From NCBI RefSeq assembly GCF_021390595.1, contig NZ_JAJEJR010000001.1, positions 1,674,001 through 1,738,000 of the forward strand: DNA of 64,000 nucleotides, written 5' to 3'. This document shows, one piece after another, positions 9,349 through 18,616 of the stretch. How positions within the stretch are numbered: the stretch's first letter is position 1; each line of letters starts with the position of its first letter. The position numbers were made by a program, and so were the translations under genes. This stretch comes from Paraburkholderia sp. HP33-1 (lineage in GTDB: Bacteria > Pseudomonadota > Gammaproteobacteria > Burkholderiales > Burkholderiaceae). The notes under the pieces are model-generated. The model was given only the letters and a program-made list of their open reading frames with translations. It made no database searches and was not told the DNA's origin.

Positions 9349-9884
9349 TTACCGATCAGGCGAAGCAAAGCATCGCGGACATTTTCTGTCACGCGGCTCG
9401 CGCACGACTGCCCGCCACGCAGGGCGACCCATGCGATATCACCGCGGTGCCGAGATGGGATCACGATCATCCGGCCGGACCTTGCGCGGTGGCACTGACG
9501 ATCTCGTCGATCGGTTTCCGTCTGCTGTTCGTGCTGCACTTCAGCAAGGACGATGCGACGCACGCGTACTACGCGAGCGGCAACACGACCCGTTCGCTGT
9601 CGGAAACGCTGATGGAGCTCGGCAATCTGTGCTGCGGCTACATGAATCAGCAACTGGTGAATTATTTCCCCGATCTCGGCATGTCGACGCCGTATGAGTT
9701 GAATAGCACCTGTGTCGAGTATCTGGACGAATTGCGGCCTGATCATGTATGGGCGTACGAGCTGATGATCGGCGGGGCGGTCCGCCTGGGCGTCACCTTA
9801 TGTCTGTGCGCTCAGGCACCGCTCGATTTCAAAGCTGATCTCGCCACGGCAGACGAGGCTGAAGGCGAACTCGAACTCTTCTAG
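9345..9884 (+). CDS. CheX/CheC-like protein
   Basis: A 179-residue protein starting at GTG 9345, overlapping the upstream stop by four bases. Residues 88-104 (TLMELGNLCCGYMNQQL) contain the Glu-x-x-Asn pair (E91, N94) that is the active site of CheC/CheX/FliY phosphatases on an amphipathic helix. The surrounding alternating strands fit the CheX fold. In that family the Glu and Asn dephosphorylate phospho-CheY. Only one ExxN helix is seen, as in CheX. The likely role is to reset the CheY encoded 1 kb downstream. The assignment is by motif, so confidence is moderate. Confidence 0.6.
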   Translation: MITDQAKQSIADIFCHAARARLPATQGDPCDITAVPRWDHDHPAGPCAVALTISSIGFRLLFVLHFSKDDATHAYYASGNTTRSLSETLMELGNLCCGYMNQQLVNYFPDLGMSTPYELNSTCVEYLDELRPDHVWAYELMIGGAVRLGVTLCLCAQAPLDFKADLATADEAEGELELF

Positions 9885-9911
9885 CAACACTGCATTTGCA
9901 GACTGAAATAC

Positions 9912-10892
9912 ATGAATACCAGCAAGCCCGTTAGCAAGCTGCTCGTGCTCGACGACTGTCCAGCACACGCGCAATTGCTGAAGCTCTTTTTCGACGAGCA
10001 CAACCTGATTGCACTGAAGGTGCGCGAGAGCAGCCGCCTCGCCTCGGTACTGGCCAGCAATATCGATCTCGGCGGCGTTCTGCTGGCGGACGACTACGGT
10101 GGCTCGGTCGAGCAGGCCGCAACGGTCGCGGCGCGGATCAACACCTTGCGCCCCGAATTGCCGGTGATCCTGCGCTCGAGCGGCAACGCGCCGGCCGATT
10201 CGCTCCCGCGCACGTTGACGAACGCGGCGTGCGCGAATTTCGGTGCCGCGGACATGACGGCATTGCGCGCGGCCGTCGAGCGATACATCTTCAGCCTCGA
10301 CTTCCCGAACGCGCTCGTGCGCGGTATCGCGGAGATCACGCAAGCGCGGCTAGCCACGTTGTTCGACGGCGTCACGGTGCAACGGGACACGCCCAGTGTC
10401 GTGCGGGATCGCATCATCTTCGGCGAGGTATTCAGCCTGATTCCGCTCGAAGGCACATGGTGCCGCGGTTATATGTTGATGCAGGCCGAAGAGGAGCCGC
10501 TGCTCGGCATGATCGAACGCGATCGCGCGGCACGCCAGATCGGCATGGATGCGGCGCGAGCAGGCTTTCGCGACCTCAACAACGTGCTCGGCGAATTGAC
10601 CAATCTGATCTGGGGGGCGTTCAAGGACCGGTTCCTCGTTCAGCAGAACGCTCGCGAAGCGAACCAGGTGCAGGTGCCTCTGCTGGTCAATCACAAGCAT
10701 CGCTACATCTCGTTCGGCTCGGACAATCCGCAGTTGCGGTTTCAATATCGATTGAACGACGAGGCGAGCGGGCAGTCGGTGTCGATCGACCAGCGCTTCG
10801 TTTTCAACCTGAGCTGGTCGCCTGAAGATTTTTCTGAAAACACGGTGGATCTCGACGATCTCGTCGAGTCCGGTGAACTGGAAATGTTTTGA
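9912..10892 (+). CDS. Degenerate receiver fused to CheX-like domain
   Basis: A 326-residue two-domain protein. Residues 8-125 resemble a response-regulator receiver: LLVLDDC gives the acidic pair (D14, D15) and LLADD (D60/D61) the phospho-acceptor strand. The conserved Lys of the KPF motif is replaced (ANFGA near 109-113), so the receiver may be non-canonical. Residues 130-326 are CheX-like with a second ExxN helix, NNVLGELTNLIWGAF (E228, N231). A receiver fused to a CheX-type domain suggests a phosphatase gated by phosphorylation. It lies 27 bases after the stand-alone CheX-like gene and 31 bases before the CheY gene. Both domain calls are by motif. Confidence 0.6.
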   Translation: MNTSKPVSKLLVLDDCPAHAQLLKLFFDEHNLIALKVRESSRLASVLASNIDLGGVLLADDYGGSVEQAATVAARINTLRPELPVILRSSGNAPADSLPRTLTNAACANFGAADMTALRAAVERYIFSLDFPNALVRGIAEITQARLATLFDGVTVQRDTPSVVRDRIIFGEVFSLIPLEGTWCRGYMLMQAEEEPLLGMIERDRAARQIGMDAARAGFRDLNNVLGELTNLIWGAFKDRFLVQQNAREANQVQVPLLVNHKHRYISFGSDNPQLRFQYRLNDEASGQSVSIDQRFVFNLSWSPEDFSENTVDLDDLVESGELEMF

Positions 10893-10923
10893 TAGAACGC
10901 GTCAGTGACGCAGGGGAATGAGT

Positions 10924-11289
10924 ATGGCAAAGATTCTCGTGGTGGACGATTCGAGCACGGTACGCGACGAAGTCGCGGGTTTCCTGGCGAGAAACGGTCT
11001 CGATGTCGCAACGGCCATCGATGGCAAGGACGGCCTTGCCAAACTGAAGACGGATTCCGGTATCCGCCTGATCGTCAGCGACGTGAATATGCCGAACATG
11101 GACGGCCTGACAATGGTCGAAAAAATCCGCGGCGAACTCGCGAACAAGACCGTCAACGTGATCATGCTGACGACCGAAAGCAGCCCGGCGATGAAAGAGC
11201 GCGGCAAGGCAGCCGGCGTGAAGGGCTGGATCGTCAAGCCGTTCAAAGGCGACGCGGTGCTCGAAACGTTCAGAAAACTGGCGGTCTGA
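10924..11289 (+). CDS. CheY-like single-domain response regulator
   Basis: A 121-residue stand-alone receiver with every canonical residue: D8/D9 in LVVDDS, phospho-acceptor D53 in SDVNMPNMDG, T83/T84 in MLTTES and K105 in VKPF. I chose ATG 10924 because AGGGG at 10912-10916 is seven bases upstream; an in-frame ATG at 10918 would be only one base from it. No output domain is present, so it acts by protein contact, as CheY does on a motor or another target. It closes the five-gene cassette. It is convergent with the minus-strand gmd gene. Confidence 0.93.
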   Translation: MAKILVVDDSSTVRDEVAGFLARNGLDVATAIDGKDGLAKLKTDSGIRLIVSDVNMPNMDGLTMVEKIRGELANKTVNVIMLTTESSPAMKERGKAAGVKGWIVKPFKGDAVLETFRKLAV

Positions 11290-11349
11290 TCGCCGGCGAT
11301 GCTTCGGCGGGGCCGTGCGCGGCGAACGCCGCCGCACACGGATGCCGCG

Positions 11350-12411
<1,062 letters not shown>

Positions 12412-12447
12412 TTAATGGAAAAAGCAGAACGCGTCTAAAAAATTCGC

Positions 12448-13197
12448 TCAATGCGGGTTGTCCAGCAGCCGCCGCACCAGCGGTTCGACGACCCGATAAT
12501 CCTGTTCGGCCTTCAGCCGGTACAGATCCGGCTTTGGATGCGCGCCGTCCGACATCAGCGTCTTCCAGTCCGGCAGGCTGCTCACATAGGCGTACTGATC
12601 GACGAGCGGCACCTGCTGCTCGGCGGCGACGCGCCGCGTCATCGCGACCATCGCGGCGAGCCTCGCATTGAGCCGGTTGTCGGGCATCGGGTTCGAGGTC
12701 TGCAAAACCGGCTCCTTGCCAAGCGCGCGCGCGGTTTCTACGAGCGTCGTTTCGGCCGTGTAGAACTGCTCGGGCGTCTGGTTCTGCATCACTTCGTTGA
12801 TGCCGTAGTTGATCAGCACGATCCGCGCGGGCGACGCCGCGAGGCGTTCGCGCCACGGCAGGCCCGCCGTCGGGCCCGCGCGCCGATTGCCGGTGCCGTC
12901 GCGCAACTGCGTGGCCATCGTGCCGCCGACACCGTAGTTCGTGACGCGCACGCGCTCGCCGTCGTGCGCCTGCAAAGCCAACTGGAGATACGTCACGGCG
13001 TTGCCTGTCTGAGGAGCGCAGTGGCCGTCGCCGCAGGTGATGCCGAGCGTGGTCGAATCGCCGTAGGCGTCGATCAGCACTTGCGTGGGCGATGACATTC
13101 GCGTTTCAGCCGTGGCCGCGCTCGTTGCCGGCGCGAGCAGCGTCAGCGCCGACACGACGCCGAGCACGCAGGCAGCAGTAGCAGCCCGCCGGCTCAT
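12448..13197 (-). CDS. Secreted SGNH/GDSL-family hydrolase or acetyl-esterase
   Basis: A 249-residue protein with an N-terminal signal peptide (about residues 1-28, hydrophobic stretch VLGVVSALTLLAP). SGNH blocks are visible: block I AYGDSTTLG, block II NYGVGG, block III NYGINE and block V DGAHP, giving the Ser-Asp-His triad and oxyanion Gly and Asn. The start at 13197 overlaps the stop of the upstream acyltransferase as ATGA, implying coupled translation. The open frame extends further upstream, but only as antisense to that gene. SGNH proteins paired with membrane acyltransferases commonly add or remove O-acetyl groups on exported glycans. Periplasmic modification of the exopolysaccharide is therefore the likely role; substrate and direction are inferred. 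Confidence 0.82.
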   Translation of the reverse strand: MSRRAATAACVLGVVSALTLLAPATSAATAETRMSSPTQVLIDAYGDSTTLGITCGDGHCAPQTGNAVTYLQLALQAHDGERVRVTNYGVGGTMATQLRDGTGNRRAGPTAGLPWRERLAASPARIVLINYGINEVMQNQTPEQFYTAETTLVETARALGKEPVLQTSNPMPDNRLNARLAAMVAMTRRVAAEQQVPLVDQYAYVSSLPDWKTLMSDGAHPKPDLYRLKAEQDYRVVEPLVRRLLDNPH

Positions 13198-14276
13198 GCG
13201 CGGCTTTGCGGCGCTGGCCGCGCAACGTGCGCACCGGCGCTGGCTGTCGTTCTCGCACCGCGCGCGCCGAAAATCAGGCGCTTTTCGAAGGCGAACCACG
13301 TGATGCTCGCGTACACCAGCGTGATCGTGAGCGCGATCGCGGCGCTCAGATAGCGATTCAGATGCAGCGGCCACACCATGTACAGCACGCTCAGGTGGAT
13401 CAGATAGATCGTGTAGCTGATGGTGCCGATATAAACGAGCACGCGATTGCACAGGAAGCGCTTCACGATGCCCTTGCTTTGCAGCGCGAGCACGACGATC
13501 GACGTACACAGCACCAACGACACGCTATAAAGTCCCGCATTCGACAGCGGCGTATTCGCCGCGCGAAAACGCGGGAAGTGCAGATGCAGCCACGCCAGCA
13601 CCGCGAGCGCGGCCAGCGCGCCGAGCACCGCGAGTCCCTTGAACGGTTCGAGCGCATTGCGATCGCGCCGCACGGCAACCGCGAGCAACGCGCCAGCCGC
13701 GAGCAGATCCATGCGGAACGGCGTCAGGTAATAGATCGGCCAGAACGAATCGAACCACGGCGTCGCGAGCGCGCGCAGCAGCGGCACCAGCACGATCAGC
13801 GCCGCCGCTACTAGCCCAAGCAGACGCTCCGGCACGAGCAGGATCACGAACGGCCAGAAGATATAGAACTGCTCTTCGACCGCGAGCGACCACAGCACAT
13901 TGAGGCTGTCGTGACCGCTTTGATTGAGCGCATCGCCGATATTGGTCGCGAAAAACGCGTACCAGTACCAGTGCTGCGCCCACGCGAGGCCGAACAGCAC
14001 CGACGACACGACCATCAACAGCAGGTACGGCGGCAGAATCCGGCGCGCGCGGCGTGCATAGAAATAGCGGAAATACGACTGCTGACGCGACTTGCGATCG
14101 AGCAGGATGCCGCTGATCAGAAATCCGCTCAGTACGAAAAACAGATCGACGCCCATCCACAGCGGCGCTTTCAGCGCGTGTTGCGCGAACACGGCGAGCA
14201 CGGCGATCGCGCGCAGGCCATCGAGTTGCACGATGCGGGAATGGGAGGGCGCGAGGGGCAATGCGCTGGCTGTCAT
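13194..14276 (-). CDS. bceO: Acyltransferase 3 family membrane protein (BceO-like)
   Basis: A 360-residue polytopic protein of the acyltransferase 3 family. The start at ATG 14276 puts the family signature LDGLRAIAVLAVFAQHA near the N-terminus, with its conserved His. Further on come VDLFFVLSGFLISGI, YARRARRI, and WSLAVEEQFYIFWP, all typical of O-acetyltransferases using acetyl-CoA across the inner membrane. About ten membrane segments are present. A longer frame to 14369 adds only residues unlike the family. It is coupled to the SGNH gene by an ATGA overlap. By order it corresponds to bceO, one of the cepacian acetyltransferases. Confidence 0.88.
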   Translation of the reverse strand: MTASALPLAPSHSRIVQLDGLRAIAVLAVFAQHALKAPLWMGVDLFFVLSGFLISGILLDRKSRQQSYFRYFYARRARRILPPYLLLMVVSSVLFGLAWAQHWYWYAFFATNIGDALNQSGHDSLNVLWSLAVEEQFYIFWPFVILLVPERLLGLVAAALIVLVPLLRALATPWFDSFWPIYYLTPFRMDLLAAGALLAVAVRRDRNALEPFKGLAVLGALAALAVLAWLHLHFPRFRAANTPLSNAGLYSVSLVLCTSIVVLALQSKGIVKRFLCNRVLVYIGTISYTIYLIHLSVLYMVWPLHLNRYLSAAIALTITLVYASITWFAFEKRLIFGARGARTTASAGAHVARPAPQSRA

Positions 14277-14885
14277 GAACCGTCCATGGTGTAAAGCGGA
14301 TGGGCCGGGCGAAGGGCCGCGCGGTTCGCAAGCGATGACTGACGAACAGGCGCGCGCTTCGCGTCGCAACGGAGGTGCAATCGATTCTAGGGAAAAGAAA
14401 TTCGCGAAAAAACCAGTATCAATTGGCTAAATGAATCAGATTGAAACAGGGTATTTCTTTAGCCATTCACGCGGGATTTATATGCTTATGCTGGGGGAAT
14501 CGGGTGCGCCGTAATAAATGCGGATTGCGTGATATCGCATCGGTAAAGAAGGCGGAACGGATGCACCAGAAGCGGACGCCGGCCTGGATCGCGTTTTTAT
14601 CGATTTTCAAAAACGTTTCTTTATTGACGTTTAAGTCGACGAATATTTTTGAATTATTTTTGATTTTCGTCGTTGCATTTTTTCCGCGTAACGTAGCCGT
14701 GTGGAAGGCTGTCCAGCCGGGCCGCGCATCGTGGCCGCACGTCCACTTGCTCGCTCGGGTGGTTTCAGGCGCTGCACTTCAATCAGTTGCGCTTCGATTC
14801 GCTTTGCCACATCACCGAATTTCACCCCGCGCGGGCGCAGGTCCACGCGCATCGCGTTGACCGGACATCGACTGGAGGATCCGCC
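14277..14885. other. Divergent intergenic region between the acyltransferase and propeller genes
   Basis: About 600 bases without a supportable gene. It separates the minus-strand gmd-SGNH-acyltransferase unit from the plus-strand propeller-flippase-glycosyltransferase unit, so promoters for both should lie here. The segment 14390-14690 is noticeably AT-richer than its surroundings and contains several A/T runs. I see no clear dyad operator. A GGAGG at 14874-14878 belongs to the downstream gene. Confidence 0.5.
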
Positions 14886-17087
14886 TTGCCCCGTTTCACG
14901 TTCAGAACCTGGTTCGCGCTAACCGCGTGCGGTGCCGCACTGATCGCGGCATCGGCCGTGAGGCCGGTTTGCGCCGAAACCGCGTTGAACGCGAAGACGT
15001 CATGGATCGGCAACAGCTTCGGCTTTGGCGATGGTACGTGGACACAGATCAATATCACCGCGATCGCGGTCACGCCCGATGGCAAGGTATATACGAACGC
15101 GCCGTGGGATGAAAGCGGCGCCGAAGCGAGCGTCTACCAGGACGGCAAGATGCTCGGCTTCGCGGGCGGCACGCACGGCTGGGGCAACGCCGGGGGCAAT
15201 GCGGTCGCGGTCAATCACAAGTACGCGTTTGTCGCGATCGCAGTCGGCAATGAGAAGGGGCATCTGGTCGAGCCGGGCGTGTGGCCCGAGAAGGGCCAGC
15301 AATGGTTCGGCATATCGCGGCGCCTGATCAGCGATCCGAAACGCGTCGCGCCGTTTCAGCCCGCCGCGAAAAGCGCGGATCCGCAGGCGCAGCTCGCGGC
15401 CGGTTTTCTGATGATGAACGAAGTGCCGACCGGCACGGACGCGGCGATCGGCGGGCTCGCCGCGAACGACACGACGCTGTTCGCGGCCAATACCGCGCGC
15501 AATCGCATCGAAGTCTACGATGCCGAGTCGATGCAGCAGAAGGCGACGTGGAGCGTGCACGAGCCGGGACGTATCGCGCTCGCGCCCGACGGCACATTGT
15601 GGGTGCTGAGCGGCGCACGCAGCGAACGCGCGCCGGGCATCGAGCATTACACGGCGACGGGCCAGCGCCTCGACGAGAACTTCACGCTGCCGGCCGATAC
15701 GGTCGCGGTCGACGTCGCCGTCGATGCACAAGGCCGCATCCTGATCGCCGACAACGGTCCGCGCCAGCAGGTGCTGTTCTTCACGAAGCATGACGGCCGT
15801 TACGCGGAGTCGGGCACGCTCGGCGAGCGCGGCGGCATTTTCAGCGGCGTCGCGGGCAAGCCGGGGCCGTTGCGCTTCAATGGGTTGACCGGCGTCGGTG
15901 TCGATGCGCGCGGCAATGTCTATGTGTCGACCAACGGCATCGGTCCGCGTTACGAGCCGATCGGCGCGGGTCTCGGCGCGACGCTCGAAAGCTATGCGCC
16001 GAACGGCAAGCGCAACTGGGGGGTCGAGGGGCTGCTGTTCGTCGACGGCGCGTGGATCGATCCGGCCAGGCCCGACAGCGTTTATAGCGGCAACAAGCGT
16101 TTCGAACTCGATCTGTCGAAGCCGCCGGGACAGGACTGGAAATATGCGGGATTTCTGTCGAATCGCTTCAGATACCCCGACGATCCGGTGTTTCACACCG
16201 ACCAGTATCCGGGCCTGCCGATCGCGCGGCGGCTCAAGGGGCGCACGTTCCTCTATCTGACCGACATGTATGCGGACCATCTGAAGATCTATCGCTTCGA
16301 TCCGCAGCACGACGGCGAGACCGCGATTCCTTCCGGCCTTATCGCAGGCCGCGAGCGCGCGGTCGCGAAGGTGCCCAATGCGCCGCCGGGCGGTGACTGG
16401 ATCTGGCGCGATACGAATGGCGACGGCCGCTTCGATCGCGACGAATTTACGCTGAACACGAGCGGCACGAAGCTCGCGGGCGGCTGGGGCTGGTGGGTCG
16501 ATACGGAAGGCGACATCTGGCGCACACGCGATGCGAAGGGCATCTACCGGTTTCGTTTCGGCGGACTCGATGCGAAGGGCAACCCGGTCTACTCGTATTC
16601 GAGCCTGACCCAGTACCCGGTGCCGCCACCGTTCACCGAGCTGCATCGCGCCATCTACGAACCCGAGACCGACACGATGTACGTGAGCGGCTACACGGCC
16701 GACATGCCGACCGCGCAGGGCTTCTGGAAAGAAGTGGGGCGCGTGCTGGTGCGCTATGACAAATGGTCGAGCGGCAAGCCGGTGCAGCGCTACACGATTC
16801 TCTTGCCGTGGCAGACCCAGAGCAAGCCCATCGCGACGATCATCGGCCTCACCGTCGAGGGGCAATACGTGTTCGGCGTCGAGCCGGTCGGCGCGGTGCA
16901 CGTGTGGGACAAGGACAGCGGCAAGGAACTCGGCGTGATCCGGCCGGGCCCCGAAGTAGGGCGCGCGTCGGGCTGGGTCGACGTGCCGAACGGAATCAGC
17001 GCCGCAAAACGCACCGATGGCGAGTACCTGGTGTTCGTCGAGGAAGACGCGCGCGGCAAGGTGCTGATGTACCGCTGGAAGCCCTGA
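14886..17087 (+). CDS. Secreted beta-propeller (NHL/SMP-30-like) protein in the exopolysaccharide locus
   Basis: A 733-residue exported protein. I place the start at TTG 14886, seven bases after a strong GGAGG at 14874-14878. It is followed by a basic and hydrophobic signal peptide (RTWFALTACGAALIAAS) with cleavage expected after VCA. The mature part has repeated blade-like segments (AVTPDGKVYTN, IALAPDGTLWVL, AVDAQGRILIADNG, GVDARGNVYVSTNG) as in NHL or gluconolactonase-like propellers. A DTNGDGRFDRDEF stretch looks like an acidic calcium-binding loop. No catalytic set can be named. It precedes the flippase by 62 bases. It could bind or act on the exported polysaccharide. I could not match it to a named cepacian protein with certainty. 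Confidence 0.7.
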   Translation: MPRFTFRTWFALTACGAALIAASAVRPVCAETALNAKTSWIGNSFGFGDGTWTQINITAIAVTPDGKVYTNAPWDESGAEASVYQDGKMLGFAGGTHGWGNAGGNAVAVNHKYAFVAIAVGNEKGHLVEPGVWPEKGQQWFGISRRLISDPKRVAPFQPAAKSADPQAQLAAGFLMMNEVPTGTDAAIGGLAANDTTLFAANTARNRIEVYDAESMQQKATWSVHEPGRIALAPDGTLWVLSGARSERAPGIEHYTATGQRLDENFTLPADTVAVDVAVDAQGRILIADNGPRQQVLFFTKHDGRYAESGTLGERGGIFSGVAGKPGPLRFNGLTGVGVDARGNVYVSTNGIGPRYEPIGAGLGATLESYAPNGKRNWGVEGLLFVDGAWIDPARPDSVYSGNKRFELDLSKPPGQDWKYAGFLSNRFRYPDDPVFHTDQYPGLPIARRLKGRTFLYLTDMYADHLKIYRFDPQHDGETAIPSGLIAGRERAVAKVPNAPPGGDWIWRDTNGDGRFDRDEFTLNTSGTKLAGGWGWWVDTEGDIWRTRDAKGIYRFRFGGLDAKGNPVYSYSSLTQYPVPPPFTELHRAIYEPETDTMYVSGYTADMPTAQGFWKEVGRVLVRYDKWSSGKPVQRYTILLPWQTQSKPIATIIGLTVEGQYVFGVEPVGAVHVWDKDSGKELGVIRPGPEVGRASGWVDVPNGISAAKRTDGEYLVFVEEDARGKVLMYRWKP

Positions 17088-17149
17088 TGGCCGCCGACGT
17101 CAATGAGGCGGCCGCGCACGCAACCTAACCGCAAAACCCAAGGGATTCG

Positions 17150-18616
17150 ATGGACAAAGGCATTCTCAGGAACGTAGCGATCAATTTTTTCGGGCTCGTG
17201 CTGCCGACGTTCGTGTCGCTCGTGACCGTGCCGTCGTATATCCGGCTGCTCGGCGTCGAGCGCTACGGCGTGATCAGTCTCGTGTGGACGCTGATCGGCT
17301 ACTTCGGGATTCTCGATCTCGGCATGAGCATGGCCGCGCAGAACCATATTTCGAAAGCGCGCGCGTCGGGCGATCAGCACGAGAGCGCGCGCGTGTTCTG
17401 GAGCGCGACCTGGCTCAATCTGACAACCGGCGTGATCGGCGGTCTGATCATCTACTTCGGCGCCTTCCTCTACACCGCGTATTTCACGAAGGTGTCGCCC
17501 GAGCTGCAGCACGAGGTTTATATGGCGCTGCCGTGGCTCGCGGTCGCGATTCCGCTCGCGAATGTGTCGTGGGTATTCGCGGGCGCGATCAACGGCGCGG
17601 AACGCTTCGGCGTCTACAACACGAACCAGACGATCGGCACGTTCCTGTTCCAGCTGCTGCCGCTCGGTGCCGCGATGTGGCTCGGCGCGAACTTGCAGAA
17701 CGTGCTCGCCGCGGCGGTGATTGCGCGGATTCTCGCAGCGGCGCTGCTTGGCCGCTCGGCGCTGAAAGTGCTTGAAATACGCAGCATTCTGCCGCCGCAG
17801 CTCGGCGTCGCGAAGGGGTTGTTCAACTTTGGCGGCTGGATGCTGATTGCGAGCGTGACGACGATGGTCGCCGATTCGCTCGATCGCGTGATGCTCGGCT
17901 CGCGGCTCGGCGCGCGTTTCGTCACGTACTACACGGTGCCGCAGAATCTCGTCACGCGCCTGAACATCGTGCCGACCGCGATGGTGCGTACGCTGTTTCC
18001 GCGCTTGTCCGCGGTCGGCCGCGCGGATGCCGACACGATCACGCAGCAGTCGCTCGAATTCCTTAACGGTGTGTTCACGCCGGTCGCGCTCGTCGCCATG
18101 CTGGTGCTCGAACCGTTCCTGCATCTGTGGGTCGGCAGCGAGATCGCGACGGTCGCGGCGCCCGTGGGTCGCATCATGATCGTCGCCGTGTGGCTCGTAG
18201 GCCAGGCCAACGTGACCCGCATCCTGATCCAGTCGCAGGTCAATCCCGCTACCGCCGCGCGCGTCGGCCTCGTCGAGTTGCCGTTTTTCGCCGGCGCGTT
18301 GTGGCTCGGCATCACGCATTTCGGGCTGACGGGCGCGGCGGTCGCGGTCGCCGCTCGCGCACTGTTCGACTACGCGGTGCTGCTGCATTTCGCCGCGATC
18401 CGCGCGCGCCAGATCGTGCTCGACATGCTCGCCCATCTCGCCTTTCTGCTCGCCAGCCTGTGGCTCGCGAGTTTCCTGCCGAGCCTCGCGCTTGCGATCG
18501 CCGCGGGCGTGTTGATGGTCGGTGCGAACGTCGCGTGGTCGCTCACGATGACGCCCGCCTTGCGCAATCTTGCGCGTTCACTGCTGTTGCGACTGAATCC
18601 GAGGAAAAGCGCATGA
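17150..18616 (+). CDS. bceQ: Wzx-type polysaccharide flippase (BceQ-like)
   Basis: A 488-residue polytopic protein of the MOP/PST exporter superfamily, with about 12-14 membrane segments. The N-terminus (NVAINFFGLVLPTFVSLVTVPSY, shortened here to its first motif NVAINFFGL) and the following YIRLLGVERYGVISL and FGILDLGMS segments are typical of Wzx flippases. Such proteins move the undecaprenyl-linked repeat unit from the cytoplasmic to the periplasmic leaflet, supplying the Wzy polymerase. The start has AAGGG upstream. Its stop overlaps the start of the next gene as ATGA. Position fits bceQ. Confidence 0.9.
   Translation: MDKGILRNVAINFFGLVLPTFVSLVTVPSYIRLLGVERYGVISLVWTLIGYFGILDLGMSMAAQNHISKARASGDQHESARVFWSATWLNLTTGVIGGLIIYFGAFLYTAYFTKVSPELQHEVYMALPWLAVAIPLANVSWVFAGAINGAERFGVYNTNQTIGTFLFQLLPLGAAMWLGANLQNVLAAAVIARILAAALLGRSALKVLEIRSILPPQLGVAKGLFNFGGWMLIASVTTMVADSLDRVMLGSRLGARFVTYYTVPQNLVTRLNIVPTAMVRTLFPRLSAVGRADADTITQQSLEFLNGVFTPVALVAMLVLEPFLHLWVGSEIATVAAPVGRIMIVAVWLVGQANVTRILIQSQVNPATAARVGLVELPFFAGALWLGITHFGLTGAAVAVAARALFDYAVLLHFAAIRARQIVLDMLAHLAFLLASLWLASFLPSLALAIAAGVLMVGANVAWSLTMTPALRNLARSLLLRLNPRKSA

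Noticed and set aside
14441..14860. Open frame in the bceO/propeller intergenic region
   Set aside because: Starts in an AT-rich gap, has no ribosome site and no protein pattern; overlaps the real TTG start region of the propeller gene.
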